NCBI GenBank assembly: GCA_964473865.1
Contig: CAYYQN010000008.1
Span: 65,321-129,320 of the forward strand
Source: CAIMUX01 sp964473865
Lineage (GTDB): Bacteria > Eisenbacteria > RBG-16-71-46 > CAIMUX01
DNA length: 64,000 bases
Direction of reading: 5' to 3'
Part shown: in pieces, positions 1 to 8,462 of the stretch
Layout: every line of letters starts with the position of its first letter
Numbering within the stretch: the stretch's first letter is position 1
Made by a program: the position numbers and the translations under genes
The notes under the pieces: model-generated
What the model saw: the letters and a program-made list of their open reading frames with translations, nothing else
Databases searched by the model: none
What the model was told of the DNA's origin: nothing

Positions 1-111
1 AAGCCGGCCACGCTGGAAACCGGCCTGCAGGTGCGAGTGCCGCAGTTCATCAACGTCGGCGACAAGGTGAAGATCGACACCCGGGACGGATCGTTTGTGG
101 AGCGGGCGTAG
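1..111 (+). CDS. efp: Elongation factor P, C-terminal end (partial)
   Basis: This is the last 36 codons and stop of a gene that begins before the window. EF-P binds the ribosome next to the P site and relieves stalling at polyproline stretches. The visible part reads KPATLETGLQVRVPQFINVG and then a basic/acidic tail ending in VERA. This is the conserved end of the C-terminal OB-fold domain (family pattern: ATLETG, VPxFIxxGDxIKVDTRxG, YxxRA). The modified lysine of domain I lies outside the window. The following gene is convergent, with a hairpin between the two. The family call is firm; nothing can be said about the start or promoter. Confidence 0.93.
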   Translation, partial: KPATLETGLQVRVPQFINVGDKVKIDTRDGSFVERA

Positions 112-123
112 ACGGGAGACGGG

Positions 124-160
124 GAGCAGCTCAGCCGGCTCGGCTGGCTGAGCTCTGCTC
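124..160. terminator. Hairpin between convergent genes (bidirectional terminator candidate)
   Basis: AGCTCAGCC (128-136) pairs perfectly with GGCTGAGCT (146-154). The stem extends through GAGC (124-127) against GCTC (157-160) with a two-base bulge. The loop is nine bases. It lies 13 bases after the efp stop and 39 bases from the end of the convergent gene. There is no T-tract on either side, so a classical intrinsic terminator is not proven. Confidence 0.5.
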
Positions 161-198
161 CTCAGCGCTCCTCAGCATCCCGACCCCTCAGCGTCCCG

Positions 199-675
199 CT
201 AGTCTTTCTTGTCCCCCTCCGCCTTGTCCCCTTCCGGCTCCCTGAACAGCCCGTCCGCCCCGCTCCGCTTCGGCCGGAACTTCGTGAACTCCCGCTCGAG
301 CTTCGCGACCCGCTCTTTCCGCTTCCGGTCCGCTTCGCCACCGCGGAACATCCGCTCCATCTCCCTCTTCTTCTCCTGAAGCTGGGAATGGAACTCCTCG
401 AGCTCCCCCTGGATGGAGGGACCCGAGTCCCCGCGGGGTAGCAACTCCAGGAGCGTGGGGTCTCCGGGATCGAGGCGCATCTCGAACGGGCCCTGCAGCG
501 CCTTCAGGATCCCGCGCTTGCGGAGTTCATGGACCAGGATGTTGACCTTCTCCGGGGCGAGCCGGATGAACTCCGCGATTTCCGCGGCGGTGGGGCTTCG
601 GCCCTCTCGATGGGCCAGCACCCGCACCGCCGCTACCAGGAGGTGGCTTTCCTCATAGCTGGGGATGAATTCCAT
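199..675 (-). CDS. Small winged-helix/coiled-coil protein, function unknown
   Basis: A 158-residue protein. Residues about 8-60 look like a helix-turn-helix or winged-helix unit (PTAAEIAEFIRLAPEKVNIL followed by VHELRKRGIL), as in DNA-binding or ESCRT-like wHTH domains. Residues about 85-130 are rich in Glu, Lys and Arg (LEEFHSQLQEKKREMERMF) and should form a coiled coil. The tail is charged and disordered (GDKAEGDKKD). It starts 42 bases after the OmpA-like gene on the same strand, so the two are probably co-transcribed. No strong Shine-Dalgarno is visible before the ATG. No specific family was recognised; a regulator or an envelope-associated adaptor are both possible. Confidence 0.6.
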   Translation of the reverse strand: MEFIPSYEESHLLVAAVRVLAHREGRSPTAAEIAEFIRLAPEKVNILVHELRKRGILKALQGPFEMRLDPGDPTLLELLPRGDSGPSIQGELEEFHSQLQEKKREMERMFRGGEADRKRKERVAKLEREFTKFRPKRSGADGLFREPEGDKAEGDKKD

Positions 676-717
676 GCCGCGAACGCCGTCTTCACGTACC
701 CCGCGTCGCCACCCCTC

Positions 718-1392
718 TCAGCCCTGCTCCTTGGCCTTCTCCTCAGCCTGCCGGCGCAGCTCCTCGTTCGGCTCGATGATGACCTCGACGCGCCGGTTCG
801 CCTGCTTTCCGGCGGTCGTCTCATTGGTGGCCACCGGCCGCGTCTCGCCGAACCCGAAGTTCTTCATCCGTCCGATCCCCACGCCCTTCTCGGAAAGGTA
901 CGCGGTCACCGCCGAAGCCCGTCGCTCCGAAAGCGTCTGGTTGTAGTCCTCGGAGCCGTCGGCGTCGGTGTGCCCTTCGACCCGGACGTAGGTGTCGGGG
1001 TACTTGTTCAGGATCTCGGCCATCTGGGTGATCTCGTTGCGGGCATCCGACCGCAAGTCGTACTTGTCCACGTCGAAGAGGATGCCGGAGCCGAAGGTGA
1101 CCTGGATGCCGTCCCCGACCCGCTCCACGTTCGCGCTGGACAGATCCTGCTCCATCTCTGCCGCCTGCTTGTCCATGTAGTCGCCGATGATGGCCCCGGC
1201 AATCCCGCCGGTCACGCCGCCGATCGCGGCGCCGGCCGTGGTGTTGCCGGCCTGGTTGCCGATGATCGCGCCGATCGCGGCCCCCGCGCCGGCCCCGATG
1301 CCGGCCCCCTTCTGCTTCCTGGACATGCCGGCGCAGGAGAGCGCTCCGATCGCCAGCCCGAACACAAGCATCAATGCAACGACTCGTCTCAT
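718..1392 (-). CDS. OmpA-family lipoprotein with glycine-zipper (YiaD/Pal-like)
   Basis: A 224-residue outer-membrane lipoprotein. The start at 1392 is chosen because a signal peptide begins there (MRRVVALMLVFGLAIGALSC) and GGAGGG precedes it. The lipobox is LSC with Cys at about residue 20. Residues about 28-80 form a glycine-zipper segment (GAGIGAGAGAAIGAIIGNQA and GAAIGGVTGGIAGAIIGDYM). The C-terminal OmpA domain (about 105-215) has the peptidoglycan-binding pattern YVRVEGHTDADGSEDYNQTL followed by LSERRASAV, with the conserved Asp and Arg. It probably ties the outer membrane to peptidoglycan. The downstream 199-675 gene is likely in the same transcript. Confidence 0.9.
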   Translation of the reverse strand: MRRVVALMLVFGLAIGALSCAGMSRKQKGAGIGAGAGAAIGAIIGNQAGNTTAGAAIGGVTGGIAGAIIGDYMDKQAAEMEQDLSSANVERVGDGIQVTFGSGILFDVDKYDLRSDARNEITQMAEILNKYPDTYVRVEGHTDADGSEDYNQTLSERRASAVTAYLSEKGVGIGRMKNFGFGETRPVATNETTAGKQANRRVEVIIEPNEELRRQAEEKAKEQG

Positions 1393-1848
1393 GGTTTCAA
1401 TCCCTCCGTGGCGGGTCGGTCGCGGAGATGACCCATGCCCTCCCCCCGCGCCCCCGGTCCCGCGGTCGGTATGTGCGACTGGCCTTCCATGCCTGGACGG
1501 GGCGATTCTTCCACCGCGGGAGGTCCTGCGCAAGGCCGACCTGAGGCCCGGCCCCCCTCCCAGGGATGGGGCGATCGGCGAACCGCTCCTCTGCCAGCAG
1601 GATGGCGGGGTGGAGCGGGCGGGCGCCCTTCCGCGGACCGCGGAGAGACGCAGACCGCGGAAGGACCGGGCGTCCTGCCGCCGCGGTCACTGGGACCGCG
1701 CCCGGGCAGGCCGTCCGAAAAGAGGTTGCGAGCGGACGGCCTCCAGGGGCATGATCGAAGACTGTGAGTCGGACCCCCGCGGGCGAGCCTGGCCCCCGGC
1801 GATACCGGCAAAGCTTGAACCCAGAGTCACGAGACAAGGAGCATCCCG
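1393..1848. other. Divergent intergenic region (456 bp)
   Basis: Separates the OmpA-like lipoprotein (-) from the small membrane protein (+). No convincing coding region was found; open frames on both strands have no ribosome site and no family resemblance. The one notable element is a long inverted repeat at 1627-1664, annotated separately. Promoters for both genes must lie here, but no clear -35/-10 pair was found. Confidence 0.6.
1627..1664. repeat. 10-bp inverted repeat (hairpin)
   Basis: CCTTCCGCGG (1627-1636) and CCGCGGAAGG (1655-1664) are perfectly complementary around an 18-base loop that itself contains CCGCGG. It sits about 185 bases upstream of the 1849 gene and 235 upstream of the 1392 gene. 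It could be an operator or an RNA hairpin; the sequence does not decide. Confidence 0.45.
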
Positions 1849-2076
1849 ATGGGTCGTGAGAAGCGGGCCGCCCAGAGCCGGGCCCAGGAGTTGTTGGAGA
1901 AGACCGGACGGGGCAGCGACACCCTGGCCGGGGCCCCGGCCGCCGCGACCGTCTCGACCGTTCCACACGACAAGCCCCAGACCAGCACGCAGAAGGCGAT
2001 CCTGCAGATTCTCGTTCTCTACCTGGGGCCGGTCCTGCTCATCTACATCGTGGGCAAGCTGTTCCTGAAGCTGTAG
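1849..2076 (+). CDS. Small single-span membrane protein, unknown
   Basis: A 75-residue protein with a good ribosome site (AAGGAG seven bases before the ATG). The N-terminal half is hydrophilic and rich in Ala, Arg and Thr. The C-terminus is one membrane segment (AILQILVLYLGPVLLIYIVG) ending in a short basic tail (KLFLKL). This makes it a tail-anchored or single-pass protein, with the N-terminus most likely cytoplasmic. It is monocistronic, with a convergent patatin-like gene downstream. No family was recognised. The coding call rests on the ribosome site and the clean hydrophobic segment. Confidence 0.65.
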   Translation: MGREKRAAQSRAQELLEKTGRGSDTLAGAPAAATVSTVPHDKPQTSTQKAILQILVLYLGPVLLIYIVGKLFLKL

Positions 2077-2160
2077 CCGGCGGCTCCCGAACCCGGTTCT
2101 CCGCGGCAAGGCGGCGGGCCGCTGAAGGACCCAATCCGCCGCGCTCGCCGGGGCCGCCCT

Positions 2161-4154
2161 TCAGGGGAGCCGGGCGATCTCGTGTCCCACCTGGATGAAG
2201 AAGAATGGATCCCGCCGCTTCTCGAATGCCCCGCCAACGGTGATCGGTCCAATCGGCGTCCGCTGGAGGAGTCCCGCCTCGAGCCCGCGCTCCGCGTGGG
2301 CCTGGAGGGTGTCGCGGAAGCGCCCGCGACGCACCACCGCGGAAGGAAGTCCCCACGCCAGCAGGTTCGGCGCCAGACGTAGCGAGACGGTCATCGAGGC
2401 CCTGCCCGTGAACCGCGCATAGAGCCCCGGCTCGAACAGCCCCATCGTGGAGCGGGTCAGGTCGGCGCGGTGCCAGAATCGAAACGGCCGATCGTCTCGA
2501 TCGACTCCCGCGGCCTCCACTTCCGGAGTGAGAGCGAACCTGCCGATCGGCACGCTGCGGGCCAGCGCGGCGGCGAACGATGCTGGCGGCTGGCGCGGCA
2601 GATCCTTCAGCTGGACTTCGTAGTGGAGCATGAGACGGCGCCCCCGCGTGGGCAACTCGCGCTCGTCGGTGTGGTCGGAGAGGAACGTGGCGTAGAGAAA
2701 GGAACCGTGGTCATCCCAGTCGTCCCCGGAGATGCGGTTCTCTCCCTGATCGCGAACGAAACGATAGCCCGTGACCAGAAGCTGGTCATCCCCGACCGGC
2801 AGCGCGGTGCTGAGCTGCGCGGTGCGCATTCGGTGGCGGAAGTCACCGCGGTCAACCTGTTCGTACCGGAGCCGCTCCGCCCGCAGAAGCAGGTCGAGCC
2901 CCACCGGCACGCCGCGGAGATGGCTGGAGCGGATCCCGACCTCCCCCCCATCCCGGTGCTCGCCGAGATACAAGGAGCCGTGAACCGTTTCCCCCAGGCG
3001 CAGGATGTTGTCCCGGAGGACTTCGAGGTCGACGTTGGCTCCGCGCCGGTTGTCATAGAACAGGCCGACCGATGCGTAGTTGCGGGCCCGCTCCTCCAGA
3101 TCGAGCGTGATCCCGACCTGACCGCTGTCGACCAGTGTGACCGTGGGCCACGCCGCCTCGTAGTGTCCGGTGGCATAGAGCCGCTGGAGCCCACGACCGA
3201 GCAGGTCGATGGTGAACGGATCGCCCGGTTCGAGGTCGAGCTCCCGCTTCGGCACCCAACGGTAGGAGCTGGGCTGGGCCTCCAGCCGCACCCACGCGAC
3301 TCGGAGGTCCCCCAGGCGCCGCCTGACCTCGGCAATGCGGGGCGGGCGCTCGCGCACGGGCAGGGTTCCCGGCGCAAACCACGAACGGATCCGNNNNNNN
3401 NNNNNNNNNNNNNNNNNNNNNNNNNNNNNNNNNNNNNNNNNNNNNNNNNNNNNNNNNNNNNNNNNNNNNNNNNNNNNNNNNNNNNNNNNNNNNTCTTCAA
3501 GTCGAGCGCCTGGGTGCGAAACGGAATCGGCAGACGATCGAAGTCGGATCGCGCGAGGAGGTTTGCGGGCGTCGCGTGCTCCACCAGCATGCGATTCACG
3601 TAGACGTCGCTCATCAGCGATCGCGGGAGCCGGTACTCCCAGCCGGCGAAGTAGAGTCCGAAGGCGCGCGGGGACAGAACCCACTTCTCGAAGGCGTCGA
3701 GATTCTCCCAAGCGCCGGGCGAGCGGAACAGGTCGCGGTCCCGCCCGATGTCCGCTAATTCTGCGACACCGAATCCGGCCGCGTACAGGCCGCCCACCAC
3801 CGCTCCCATCGAAGAACCCGCGATGGCATCGATCGGGATCCCCTCCTCCTCGAAGACCTCGAGGACGCCGACCTGGGCCAGGCCGCGCGCGCCTCCGCCG
3901 GAGAGCGCCAGCGCAATGCGGGGTCGCGCGTTGCGGGCGGCATCGGGAGCGGTCGCGTCGCGGGGTTGCGCGCTGCGGGCGGCATCGGGAGCGCTCGCGT
4001 CATCGGCCGCGGAGCGGCCGGACGGATTCCCACCGGAGACAGCCGGATCTGGGTCCGCGGCGCCCGCGGGACAGACCGGCGGGAGCCAGAACCAGAACAC
4101 GAAGAACGTCACGAGCCGAACGATTTGCGCGGCGGCGCGGGACATGCGCTTCAA
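2161..4154 (-). CDS. Patatin-like phospholipase with POTRA and beta-barrel (PlpD/type Vd-like), interrupted by a gap
   Basis: The product has a signal peptide (MKRMSRAAAQIVRLVTFFVF) and then a Pro/Ala/Asp linker with a 14-residue repeat (APDAARSAQPRDAT, APDAARNARPR; 42-bp DNA period). The patatin domain follows, with oxyanion motif GGGARG and nucleophile motif GSSMG. After the N run (3394-3493) comes a POTRA-like part (FTIDLLGRGLQRLYATGHYE) and about 300 residues of alternating beta strands typical of an Omp85/TpsB barrel. The catalytic Asp motif (DG[GA]) should fall in the gap. The two halves are in different frames across the 100 N, as expected for a placeholder gap. A TTG start at 4154 fits GGAGG at seven bases; ATG at 4145 is the alternative. 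The family exports or displays a lipase or phospholipase at the cell surface. The protein ends in Leu-Pro, not the usual terminal aromatic residue. Confidence 0.8.
3394..3493. other. Assembly gap (100 N)
   Basis: Exactly 100 N inside the patatin-like gene. The true length is unknown: the reading frame differs on the two sides, so the real gap is not 100 bases modulo three, or other sequence is missing. Confidence 0.99.
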
Positions 4155-4495
4155 ACGGACCCTCCCGGCGGCCCTTCAGGCGGGCCTGCGCGGATTCTGG
4201 CGCAGGGCTCCGGGTGCGGCAAGGATCGTCTGAGCGGCGAACGGAACGCCGGCCTGCGATCTCCAGGTCCTGGCGGACACGCGCGCCACGGTGCGTCTGA
4301 CCGGCCGGCCGGAACGCCCGCCGCAGTCCGGCCGCAACTCAAGTGTTCCCCCGGCCGGGCCGACGATATACCATACGACGATTCACTCCCGCCCCCGGGC
4401 GACGCGCGTGTGGGCGCGCGGACGTCAGGGGCGGACTGTTTACCGCGGAAACCGGCCGACACGTCAGTCGGATCCGGCCATCCCGGGAGATGACC
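4155..4495. other. Divergent intergenic region (341 bp)
   Basis: Lies between the patatin-like gene (-) and thrS (+). A possible thrS -10 is TATACC at 4367-4372, but no good -35 accompanies it. No T-box antiterminator or other riboswitch was recognised. The thrS frame is open back to about 4343, but the residues encoded there do not resemble a TGS domain. Confidence 0.5.
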
Positions 4496-6454
4496 ATGCA
4501 GGACAACGAGATCGCCCAGGCCGCCGAAGACCTCGCCCCCGACGCGGCCCGGCTGTACCGGATTCGCCACTCCCTGGCGCACGTTCTTGCCCAGGCCGTG
4601 ATGGAGCTCCAGCCGGGCACGAAGCTCGGCTTCGGCCCTCCGATCGAGAACGGTTTCTACTACGACTTCGATCTGCCGGAACCGATCACCGCCGAGGATC
4701 TGCCGAAGCTGGAGAAGGCGATGCGCCGGATCATCCAGGCGAAGCAGACGTTTGTCCGCACGGAGCTGTCGCCCGCGGAGGCGGTTCGCAAGGTGGCAGC
4801 GTTGAACCAGCCGTTCAAGGACGAGGCGGTCCGGGAACTGGGCGCCAAGGGCGTCCCGGTCGTCTCCTTCTACGAGAATGGTCCGTTCATCGACATGTGC
4901 GAGGGTCCGCACTGCGATTCGACGGGCGATCTCCCCCCGGACGGGTTCAAGCTCGACGCGATCGCCGGGGCCTACTGGAAGGGGAGCGAGAAGAACCCGA
5001 TGCTGACCCGCATCTACGGGCTCGCATTCCCGAAGCGCGCCGAGCTGGACGCCTACCTCGCCATGCGCAAGCTGGCCCAGGAACGCGACCACAAGAAGCT
5101 CGGCCGGGAGCTGGATCTCTTCCACGTCGAGGACGAGATCGGCAAGGGGCTGATCCTCTGGCTGCCCAAGGGAACCGTTCTGCGCGACTCGATCGAGGAC
5201 CTCATGAAGGAGACCGAGTTCCGCTACGGGTACCAGCGGGTGGCGACGCCGCATATCGCGCGGCAGGAGCTCTACTACCGCAGCGGGCACCTCCCCTACT
5301 TCAAGGAGAGCATGTTCCCGCCGCTCGTGCTGGAGGAGCACTCCCCGGCGGGCGAGGCCGCGGGCGAGGCGTCGCCGTCCGACGGCGCGGACCTCTCGGG
5401 ACCGGCCAGCGAGGGAACGGCGGCTGCGGGCGCGGCGCCGGTGACCGGAACGCCGGGACCGGGCGCGAGTGATGGCAAGAGGCAGGAGGTCTTCTATCTC
5501 AAGCCGATGAACTGCCCGCACCACCACATGATCTACCGGGCTCGGCCCCGCTCGTACCGTGACCTGCCGCTGCGGTTGGCCGAGTACGGCACCTGCTATC
5601 GCTTCGAGCAGTCGGGCGAGCTTTCGGGTCTCCTGCGGGTGCGCTGCTTCTCCATGAATGACGCGCACCTCTACTGCGCGCCGGAGCAGCTCAAGGCGGA
5701 GATCGTCTCGCTCCTCACCATGTACCGCGAGCTGTACACGCTCTTCGAGTACGACCGCTACTCGCTGCGGCTGTCGCTGCACGACCCGGCCCGCACCGAG
5801 AAGTACGCGGGCGGAGAAGAGAGCTGGGCCCGGGCCGAGGCGATTCTGCGCGGGACGCTCGATGAACTCGGCATGAAGTACTACGTCGGGATGGACGAGG
5901 CGGCGTTCTACGGCCCCAAGATCGACATCCAGTTCCGAAATCTACTCGGGCGGGAGGAAACCGTCTCGACCATCCAGGTCGACTTCATGGCCGCGCAGAA
6001 GTTCGAACTGCGATACATCGACGAGCACGGGGCGGAGGTGCCGCCGGTGGTGATCCACCGCGCCCCGCTTTCCACGCACGAGCGGATCATGGCCTACCTG
6101 ATCGAGCACTACGGCGGCGCCTTTCCCACCTGGATGGCGCCGGTGCAGGTGCGGATCATCCCGATCGCCGACGACCTGCTGCCGCAGTGTGTCGCGATGC
6201 GGGACGCGCTGCGCGCCGACCGGGTCCGGGCCGAGATCGACGAGTCGACCCACTCCTTCAACAAGAAGATCCGCAACGGGAGCACCGAGAAGATCCCGAT
6301 CCTGCTGGTGATCGGCCGCAAGGAGGCCGAGGAGGGCACCGTCACGGTCCGGCGCTACAAGATCGCGCGTCAGGAGACGATCCCGTTTGCGCAGTTCCAC
6401 GCCGCAGTGGTGGAAGAGATCCGCGCGCGCCGGCACGTGAAGCCGGAGGAGTAG
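4496..6454 (+). CDS. thrS: Threonine--tRNA ligase lacking the TGS domain
   Basis: Charges tRNA-Thr with threonine. The 652-residue product starts directly at the N2 editing domain: HSLAH (H25, H29) and CEGPH (C135, H139) are the serine-proofreading residues. The class II core follows. Zinc ligands are C340 (MNCPHH), H391 (NDAHLYC) and H521 (VIHRA). Motif 2 lies around YRFEQSGE, motif 3 is STHERIMAYLIEHY, and the anticodon-binding domain is about 548-645. Two oddities: no N-terminal TGS domain, and a low-complexity insert of about 50 residues rich in Ala, Gly, Ser and Pro (about 281-329) between ESMFPP and FYLKPMNCP. Start: ATG 4496 is preferred over ATG 4490 because GGGAG ends six bases before it. 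Monocistronic on the visible side; a gap follows. Confidence 0.96.
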   Translation: MQDNEIAQAAEDLAPDAARLYRIRHSLAHVLAQAVMELQPGTKLGFGPPIENGFYYDFDLPEPITAEDLPKLEKAMRRIIQAKQTFVRTELSPAEAVRKVAALNQPFKDEAVRELGAKGVPVVSFYENGPFIDMCEGPHCDSTGDLPPDGFKLDAIAGAYWKGSEKNPMLTRIYGLAFPKRAELDAYLAMRKLAQERDHKKLGRELDLFHVEDEIGKGLILWLPKGTVLRDSIEDLMKETEFRYGYQRVATPHIARQELYYRSGHLPYFKESMFPPLVLEEHSPAGEAAGEASPSDGADLSGPASEGTAAAGAAPVTGTPGPGASDGKRQEVFYLKPMNCPHHHMIYRARPRSYRDLPLRLAEYGTCYRFEQSGELSGLLRVRCFSMNDAHLYCAPEQLKAEIVSLLTMYRELYTLFEYDRYSLRLSLHDPARTEKYAGGEESWARAEAILRGTLDELGMKYYVGMDEAAFYGPKIDIQFRNLLGREETVSTIQVDFMAAQKFELRYIDEHGAEVPPVVIHRAPLSTHERIMAYLIEHYGGAFPTWMAPVQVRIIPIADDLLPQCVAMRDALRADRVRAEIDESTHSFNKKIRNGSTEKIPILLVIGRKEAEEGTVTVRRYKIARQETIPFAQFHAAVVEEIRARRHVKPEE

Positions 6455-6460
6455 GACCGG

Positions 6461-6560
6461 NNNNNNNNNNNNNNNNNNNNNNNNNNNNNNNNNNNNNNNN
6501 NNNNNNNNNNNNNNNNNNNNNNNNNNNNNNNNNNNNNNNNNNNNNNNNNNNNNNNNNNNN
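6461..6560. other. Assembly gap (100 N)
   Basis: Exactly 100 N, six bases after the thrS stop. It removes the C-terminus of the cupin gene that runs toward it on the minus strand. A small gene could be missing as well. Confidence 0.99.
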
Positions 6561-6900
6561 ACCAGTCGACGGCCACTACTGGTTCGTCGCCCACGACCCA
6601 CGCATCGTGCCCGGCGGTCAGACAGCTCACGTCGCCCGGGCCGAGCTCGAACTCCGAGCCGTCCGCCATCCGGACATGGATGCGGCCGGAGATCTGGTAC
6701 TGGAAGTGCGGCGCCTCACAGAGCGCCGTGCCGGCGATCGGCTTGACGTCGTTCGACCAGCGCCAACCGGGCTCCAGCGTCATCCTTCCGACCACGCCTC
6801 CGTCGATGTTGACGATTTCCATCTTCCCATGCGGGAAGGTGCGCACCTCGTCCGGTTTGTTGAGATGCTTGTACTCGGTTCGCCTCATGGTTGCCTTCAT
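6561..6900 (-). CDS. Cupin-domain protein, C-terminus lost in gap
   Basis: 113 residues are visible. They form a single small cupin: MTLEPGWRWSNDVKPIAGT, then PHFQYQISGRIHVRMADGSE and ELGPGDVSCLTAGHDAWVVG. The metal-binding His pattern is degenerate: the first motif carries W-S-N where HxH is common, and a late His occurs in AGHDAW. Small proteins of this type are often found alone in actinobacterial and environmental genomes, with no assigned reaction. The start may be ATG 6900 or ATG 6888; AAGG stands about six bases before the latter. It is convergent with thrS across the gap. Confidence 0.75.
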
Positions 6901-7386
6901 GGTCTATCCAGCCTTTCTGAACCGGGCAGGCTGCCGGGAAACCCGAGTGAACCCAGTCAATCGCGTTCGAAGCGCCTGCCGGCTTCTTCTTCCCTTGTCG
7001 GACTCAGTGAACCGCCCCCTACCGCCATTCGGTGCCTTCTCCTTGGTGCGTTCGGCGGATCTTCTTGTACATCGCCGCGGGTCGCAGACGCAGAGATCCG
7101 CTCCCGCGGGCGGCCGCATTCATCACAACACACCGCCGCCACCGAATCCATGAAAGATCTCTGCGACGGGCGCTCGCGAGCTACGGCATGTACAAATGAG
7201 AATCACCCCCTCACCGGGGATGCAGAGATCCGTGCGCAGACGAACGAAGGATGACGAGCTGTCCGGTCCGCGGCTATGCTGGCCGGTTTCTCCACCCCGT
7301 CCTCCGGCGGCCGGATCGAGCGCAGGGACAGAGTCGTTCTTGTCCGATCCAGCGGTGCCGGGAGACAACGAATTCGGAGGCATGAT
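6901..7386. other. Divergent intergenic region (486 bp)
   Basis: Lies between the cupin gene (-) and the VOC gene (+). An imperfect 12-base inverted repeat (GACGCAGAGATC near 7087, GATCTCTGCGAC near 7157) and a third related half-site (GATGCAGAGATC near 7219) could be regulator sites. No gene or RNA was recognised. Confidence 0.4.
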
Positions 7387-8154
7387 ATGACCCCGGCGAA
7401 TCACCCGGCAGGCACCCTCTGCTGGTTCGACTGCGGATCGAAGAACGCAGCGCAATCACGATCCTTCTATACGAAGCTGTTCGGCTGGAGTGCGGTGGAT
7501 GCCCCGATGCCGGACGACACCGGTGTCTACACGCTCTTCAAGCTCGCGGGCGAGGACGTGGCGGGGCTCTATGAGCTCCGCGGGCCGGAGTGCGCGGACA
7601 TCCCATCTCACTGGATGACCTACGTCTCGGTGCCGGACGTGGACGACGCGGTCCGCCGGGCCCGGACCCTCGGCGGGACGGTTCGGATGGAGCCCGGCGA
7701 TGTGCCGGGCGTCGGCCGCATGGCGGTCCTGCAGGACCCCACCGGCGCGGTCTTCGCGGTCGCGCATTTCGACCAGCACCCCGGCACCCGGGCTCACGGC
7801 CCCTTCGGCTGGTCGGAACTCGCGACGCGCGACCCGAACCGCGCGGCGGTGTTCTACTCGGAGCTGCTCGGCTGGGGTGCGAAGCCGGACCCCAAGCTCG
7901 AGTACACCGAGTTCCAGACCGCCGGGCGGTCCGTCGCCGGCATGATGGCGATGAAGGAGGAGCACGGAGAGGCTCCATCCCACTGGATGCCCTATGTCAT
8001 GGTGGACGACTGTGACGCGATCGCCCGGAGGGCGACGGAACTGGGCGGGCGCCTGTTCGTGCCGCCTACCGACATTCCGGGGGTCGGGCGATTCGCGGTG
8101 CTGGCCGACCCGGCCGGCGCGGCGCTGGGGACGATCAAGCTGCTGCCGGAATAG
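7387..8154 (+). CDS. VOC-family protein with two glyoxalase-like domains
   Basis: 255 residues comprising two tandem vicinal-oxygen-chelate domains (about 8-122 and 133-252). Each has the same plan: a start such as GTLCWFDCGSKN or FGWSELATRDPN, then AxSRSFYTKLFGW or AAVFYSELLGW, then PSHWMTYV or PSHWMPYV, and an end with GVGRMAVLQDPTGA or GVGRFAVLADPAGA. This architecture matches CFP30B/hydroxylase-like proteins of Mycobacterium and Streptomyces, whose reactions are mostly unknown. Start: ATG 7387 with GGAGG six bases upstream (7376-7380). It appears monocistronic. Confidence 0.88.
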   Translation: MTPANHPAGTLCWFDCGSKNAAQSRSFYTKLFGWSAVDAPMPDDTGVYTLFKLAGEDVAGLYELRGPECADIPSHWMTYVSVPDVDDAVRRARTLGGTVRMEPGDVPGVGRMAVLQDPTGAVFAVAHFDQHPGTRAHGPFGWSELATRDPNRAAVFYSELLGWGAKPDPKLEYTEFQTAGRSVAGMMAMKEEHGEAPSHWMPYVMVDDCDAIARRATELGGRLFVPPTDIPGVGRFAVLADPAGAALGTIKLLPE

Positions 8155-8312
8155 GAGAATCGACAGCGCCCCAAAGAGATGGATCGCGCCAATCGCGCGA
8201 CCGACCGGGAGGTACGGCCCGATCCCCGCGTGGCGAGTCCGATCGCCGGTCCGCGGGTCCAGGACCCCGGTCGCCTCGGGCCGCCCCCACGAGGCCGATC
8301 GCAGAACCTCGA

Positions 8313-8342
8313 TTGCCCCGTTCCGAGGCCCGGCGGTATCAT
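8313..8342 (+). promoter_or_regulatory. Putative sigma-70-type promoter for nifU-nifS
   Basis: TTGCCC (8313-8318), an 18-base spacer, then TATCAT (8337-8342). It matches the consensus at four of six positions in the -35 and five of six in the -10. It would give a leader of about 115 bases containing the 11-bp repeats. No IscR-like site was recognised. Confidence 0.45.
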
Positions 8343-8411
8343 GACGGGTCAGCCGCGGGTCCGTCTGACTCGCAGAAAGCGGCGTGCCATCTGCGGTCTC
8401 GCACGGCGGGC

Positions 8412-8448
8412 GGACTCCGGGTGGACTCCGGGTGGACTCCGGGCGGAC
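8412..8448 (+). repeat. 11-bp tandem repeat in the nifU leader
   Basis: GGACTCCGGGT is repeated at 8412, 8423 and 8434 (last copy GGACTCCGGGC), followed by a partial GGAC. It lies 15 bases before the nifU ATG, just upstream of the ribosome site. The unit is not a multiple of three and the stretch is non-coding. Confidence 0.7.
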
Positions 8449-8462
8449 GAGGGGAGGGGACG

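Larger units (their letters stand above)
8155..8462. other. Intergenic region upstream of nifU (308 bp)
   Basis: Contains the putative nifU promoter (8313-8342) and a three-copy 11-bp tandem repeat (8412-8448), both annotated separately. Nothing else was recognised. Confidence 0.6.

Noticed and set aside
2122..2164. CTGAAGG/CCTTCAG inverted repeat as terminator
   Set aside because: The 29-base loop and short stem make it weak, and it runs into the coding end of the patatin-like gene.
3394..3493. Natural frameshift in the patatin-like gene
   Set aside because: The frame change coincides with a 100-N placeholder, so it is an assembly effect.
4151..5782. 543-residue open frame antisense to thrS
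   Set aside because: Arg/Leu/Val-rich shadow of a high-GC gene, no ribosome site, no family pattern; thrS on the other strand is certain.
7087..7230. Operator array of GCAGAGATC half-sites
   Set aside because: Only imperfect matches with irregular spacing; kept as a remark in the intergenic entry.
7382..7390. Two-codon ORF ATG-ATA-TGA overlapping the VOC gene start
   Set aside because: Only one base separates it from GGAGG, so it cannot be initiated well; likely chance.
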